64,000 nt of DNA from contig DVHU01000008.1 of the NCBI GenBank assembly GCA_018711815.1, positions 23,447 through 87,446 of the forward strand, written 5' to 3'. Every line of letters begins with the position of its first letter. Within the stretch, counting starts at the first letter, position 1. A program made the translations under genes and the position numbers. Origin of the DNA: Candidatus Egerieimonas intestinavium. GTDB taxonomy: Bacteria > Bacillota > Clostridia > Lachnospirales > Lachnospiraceae. A model generated the notes under the pieces. The model was not told the DNA's origin, made no database searches, and saw nothing but the letters and a program-made list of their open reading frames with translations. Shown piece by piece: positions 61,825 to 64,000 of the stretch.

Positions 61825-62433
61825 ATGTCTTACGTAAAAATCGGCGTCGCCGGCCCTGTGGGCTCCGGAAAGACTGCTCTCATCGAAGCCCTTACCCGAC
61901 AGATGGCCAAGGATTACAGCATCGGCGTTATCACTAACGATATTTACACCAAGGAGGACGCGGAGTTTCTGGCCAAAAACAGTATCATGCCCCTGGAGCG
62001 GATCGCCGGGGTGGAGACCGGCGGCTGTCCCCACACGGCCATCCGGGAGGACGCCTCCATGAACCTGGAGGCGGTGGAGGAAATGGCGGAAAAATTTCCC
62101 GACATCGAGCTTTTCTTCATCGAGAGCGGCGGGGACAATCTGTCCGCCACCTTCTCCCCGGAGCTGGCAGACGCCACCATCTTCGTCATCGATGTGGCGG
62201 AGGGGGATAAAATTCCCCGAAAGGGCGGCCCGGGAATCACCCGCTCCGATCTGCTGGTGATCAACAAAATCGATCTGGCTCCCTACGTGGGCGCCAGCCT
62301 GGAAGTCATGGAGCGGGACTCCAAGAGGATGCGGGGGGAACGCCCCTTCCTGTTCACCAATATCCGCAGCGGTGAGAACGTGGATCAGGTGGTGGACTGG
62401 ATTAAGAAAAACGTACTGCTGGAGGACATGTGA
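61825..62433 (+). CDS. ureG: Urease accessory GTPase UreG
   Basis: 202 residues from the ATG at 61825 (AAGGAA before it); the open frame begins 12 codons earlier within the ureF end. P-loop GPVGSGKT near residue 10, [13 protein letters not shown] near 66 with the metal-binding CPH motif, and NKIDLAP (G4) are present. GTP hydrolysis drives nickel insertion into urease. Closely packed with ureD (TGATG overlap). Confidence 0.97.
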   Translation: MSYVKIGVAGPVGSGKTALIEALTRQMAKDYSIGVITNDIYTKEDAEFLAKNSIMPLERIAGVETGGCPHTAIREDASMNLEAVEEMAEKFPDIELFFIESGGDNLSATFSPELADATIFVIDVAEGDKIPRKGGPGITRSDLLVINKIDLAPYVGASLEVMERDSKRMRGERPFLFTNIRSGENVDQVVDWIKKNVLLEDM

Positions 62434-63242
62434 TGGCAAATACACTTTCCCCGGAAAAGAATCCCTACGGGAAGGTCTCCCGCTTCTCCATTACCGCCGC
62501 ACCCCGAGAGGGACAGACTGTCCTGGAGGATTTCTCCTACACCTCCCCTTTTAAGCTCATGCGGCCCTTTCCCCGGAAGGATGGGGGCATCCAGGTGATG
62601 ATGCTGGTGGCCTCCCCGGGGGTGATGGCAGGAGATCTGCAGGAGTTTTCCTTCCAGATCAAGGAGGGAGCCCTGGTGGAATTTGTCTCCCAGTCCTATG
62701 ACAAGATCCACCGTATGGAGCAGGGATTGGCCCGGAGGGATACCTCCGTCTCTGTGGCCGGAGGAGGAACCTTCTATTTTCACCCTCAGCCCATGATTCC
62801 CTTTGAGGGCTCTGCCTTTGAGAGCCGGATGAAGGTTCGCCTGGAGGATGAGACCTCCCGTTTTTTCATGAGCGAGATTCTCTCCTGCGGCCGGTACGCC
62901 CGGGGCGAGACCTTCGCCTACCGTTTCTACCACAATCTGGTGGAGATATACAGAAAAGAACAGCTGATCTATCGGGACAACACCCGGTACGACCCGCTGC
63001 TCTTTCCCATGGACAGCCTGGGTATGTATGAGTCCTACACCCATCTGGCCTGCATCTTCCTGACCCCGCCCCGGGATCCGGAAAAATTTTCCGCCGAAAC
63101 TGCCCGGCTTTTGGAGGACACCCCCCAGGTGACCGGAGGCGCCACCCGCCTGCCCCAAGGGGACATGGCCGTGCGCATCCTGGGAAGGCGGGGACAGGTA
63201 CTGGAAGAATTGGCTGCTAAAATTCTGGCTTTGGCTTTTTAA
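62433..63242 (+). CDS. ureD: Urease accessory protein UreD (UreH)
   Basis: 269 residues from the ATG at 62433, which overlaps the ureG stop (TGATG). The family is divergent; the recognisable part is FKLMRPFPRKDGGIQVMML with SPGVMAGD following, and the acidic/Arg-rich half that binds the urease core. It forms the nickel transfer tunnel with UreF. Last gene of the operon; no terminator is obvious in the following 100 bases. Confidence 0.9.
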   Translation: MANTLSPEKNPYGKVSRFSITAAPREGQTVLEDFSYTSPFKLMRPFPRKDGGIQVMMLVASPGVMAGDLQEFSFQIKEGALVEFVSQSYDKIHRMEQGLARRDTSVSVAGGGTFYFHPQPMIPFEGSAFESRMKVRLEDETSRFFMSEILSCGRYARGETFAYRFYHNLVEIYRKEQLIYRDNTRYDPLLFPMDSLGMYESYTHLACIFLTPPRDPEKFSAETARLLEDTPQVTGGATRLPQGDMAVRILGRRGQVLEELAAKILALAF

Positions 63243-63261
63243 TACAGGGAAAATAATTGCG

Positions 63262-63290
63262 TTGTGTCAGGAAAGAATGGGTGGTAAAAT
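63262..63290 (+). promoter_or_regulatory. Promoter of the GNAT gene
   Basis: TTGTGT (63262-63267), 17-nt spacer, TAAAAT (63285-63290), about 50 bases before the GNAT start. Confidence 0.5.
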
Positions 63291-63340
63291 AGTGATTAAG
63301 ATGCAGGCGATAAATCAGAAATCTTCGGGAGGGGTCATAT

Positions 63341-63859
63341 TTGATACGTTTAGCAGAGCAAAAGGATATACTGCCCATTGCTGATACCTACACAGAATTA
63401 TTGCAGTATGAACGGGAGTTTGGCAGCCATTCAAATTGGCAGTTGGGCGTATACCCGACAATTAAAGTCCCGGAGGAGAAGGTTCCGGCCAAAATGATGT
63501 ATGTATTGGAAGAAAATCAAAAAATTTGCGCCAGTATGGTTTTAAATCAAGAACAGCCGGAAGAATACCGTGAGATCAGCTGGAACTTTCCTGCGGCAGA
63601 TGAGAACGTGCTCGTTATTCATACCCTTTGCATTCCTCCGTCCATGTCAAAGCGCGGATATGGAAAGCAAATGGTGGCATTTGCAAAAAGCTATGCCGTT
63701 ACACATGGGTGCCATGTGATACGGATTGACACCTATGCCCGCAACGAGCCCGCTAAGGGATTGTATTTGAAGAATGGCTTTCAGATTGCGTGCTATGGGA
63801 GGATGCTGCTGCAAGGGCTAATTGAAGAAGAACAGGTTTATCTTGAAATTAAATTGTAG
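63341..63859 (+). CDS. GNAT-family N-acetyltransferase
   Basis: 172 residues with a TTG start (GGAGGGG 7-8 bases before it). The acetyl-CoA binding motif A is CIPPSMSKRGYGKQMVAFA near residue 105 (variant of Q/RxxGxG/A), followed by the motif B NEPAKGLYLKNGF. Substrate unknown; small-molecule or ribosomal-protein acetylation are both possible. The gene is AT-richer than the urease operon, so it may be a separate acquisition. Confidence 0.88.
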   Translation: MIRLAEQKDILPIADTYTELLQYEREFGSHSNWQLGVYPTIKVPEEKVPAKMMYVLEENQKICASMVLNQEQPEEYREISWNFPAADENVLVIHTLCIPPSMSKRGYGKQMVAFAKSYAVTHGCHVIRIDTYARNEPAKGLYLKNGFQIACYGRMLLQGLIEEEQVYLEIKL

Positions 63860-64000
63860 AAAAAGTGCGGATATTTTCTTGTCTTGGCATCTTAGCCTGG
63901 TCAAGAAAATAGGTAGTGTAAAAAACTTTGTGGCTTTGGTAAAAAATGGCTCCTTTTTGGTAAGAATTACAGATATGACAATTCTTATCGAAAAGGAGTT
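63860..64000. other. Right-edge intergenic sequence with hairpins
   Basis: ATTTTCTTG (63873-63881) and CAAGAAAAT (63902-63910) are complementary arms around a 20-base loop, a weak stop signal for the GNAT gene. AAGAATT and AATTCTT (about 63962 and 63979) form another dyad. The window ends in AAAAGGAG, a ribosome binding site for a gene beyond the edge. Confidence 0.5.

Overview
The window looks like a chromosomal segment of a spore-forming, anaerobic, moderately GC-rich Clostridia member, most likely a Lachnospiraceae (Clostridium clostridioforme / Enterocloster-type) gut bacterium. The evidence is inferential: T-box leaders, a ZTP riboswitch, a SpoIID-type protein, the GGGtGRT family, DUF4358, clostridial-type LeuC/LeuD and a candidate clostridial 6S RNA. 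No rRNA, CRISPR array, prophage or complete insertion sequence is seen.

Layout. 1-240: minus-strand T-box leader whose gene lies beyond the left edge. 0.2-5.7 kb: YihY-type membrane protein, SpoIID-like protein, aldose epimerase, a 6S-like small RNA, threonine synthase. 5.8-13.7 kb: branched-chain amino acid genes (leuA with a Leu T-box, leuCD divergent from a LysR regulator, ilvC, ilvN), interrupted by tRNA-Pro and a cyclophilin lipoprotein. 13.9-18.3 kb: a four-gene surface acyl-transfer cluster (SGNH hydrolase, DUF4358, MBOAT, DHHW). 18.3-28.4 kb: Spx/ArsC-like protein, YaaA, a solitary carB, nucleoid protein, nucleoside hydrolase with a transporter and divergent LysR, and a formate/nitrite-type transporter behind a ZTP riboswitch. 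28.6-30.7 kb: glycogen-debranching enzyme.

30.7-35.85 kb is AT-richer and accessory in character: two lipoproteins, a MerR regulator broken by a one-base homopolymer shift, the divergent MATE pump with a textbook 19-bp-spacer MerR promoter, and a three-gene toxin-antitoxin operon. 35.9-40.2 kb: GGGtGRT protein with a NifU-like scaffold, then an ABC exporter pair. 40.4-44.0 kb: a sulfur/redox operon (pyridine-nucleotide-disulfide oxidoreductase fused to rhodanese, siroheme Fe-S reductase, LysR). 44-53.4 kb: LbH acyltransferase-like protein, topB, asd, argH, queH and a phospholipid operon (psd, pssA, flippase-like, PAP2). 53.5-57.2 kb: an ABC transporter pair lacking a binding protein, NiaR, an atypical Sir2 and a short DtxR/MntR-like regulator. 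57.5-63.2 kb: a complete urease operon ureABC-ureI-ureEFGD. A GNAT gene closes the window.

The most unusual signals are (i) a two-copy structured intergenic element at about 27.5 and 55.2 kb, with identical sequence blocks flanking a hairpin whose stem co-varies, nested inside unrelated outer palindromes; (ii) a 15-bp minisatellite that adds pentapeptide repeats to the N-terminus of UreF; (iii) a terminator placed at the very start of the predicted urease transcript; (iv) a ZTP riboswitch on a formate-type channel; and (v) a Sir2 homologue with altered catalytic motifs.
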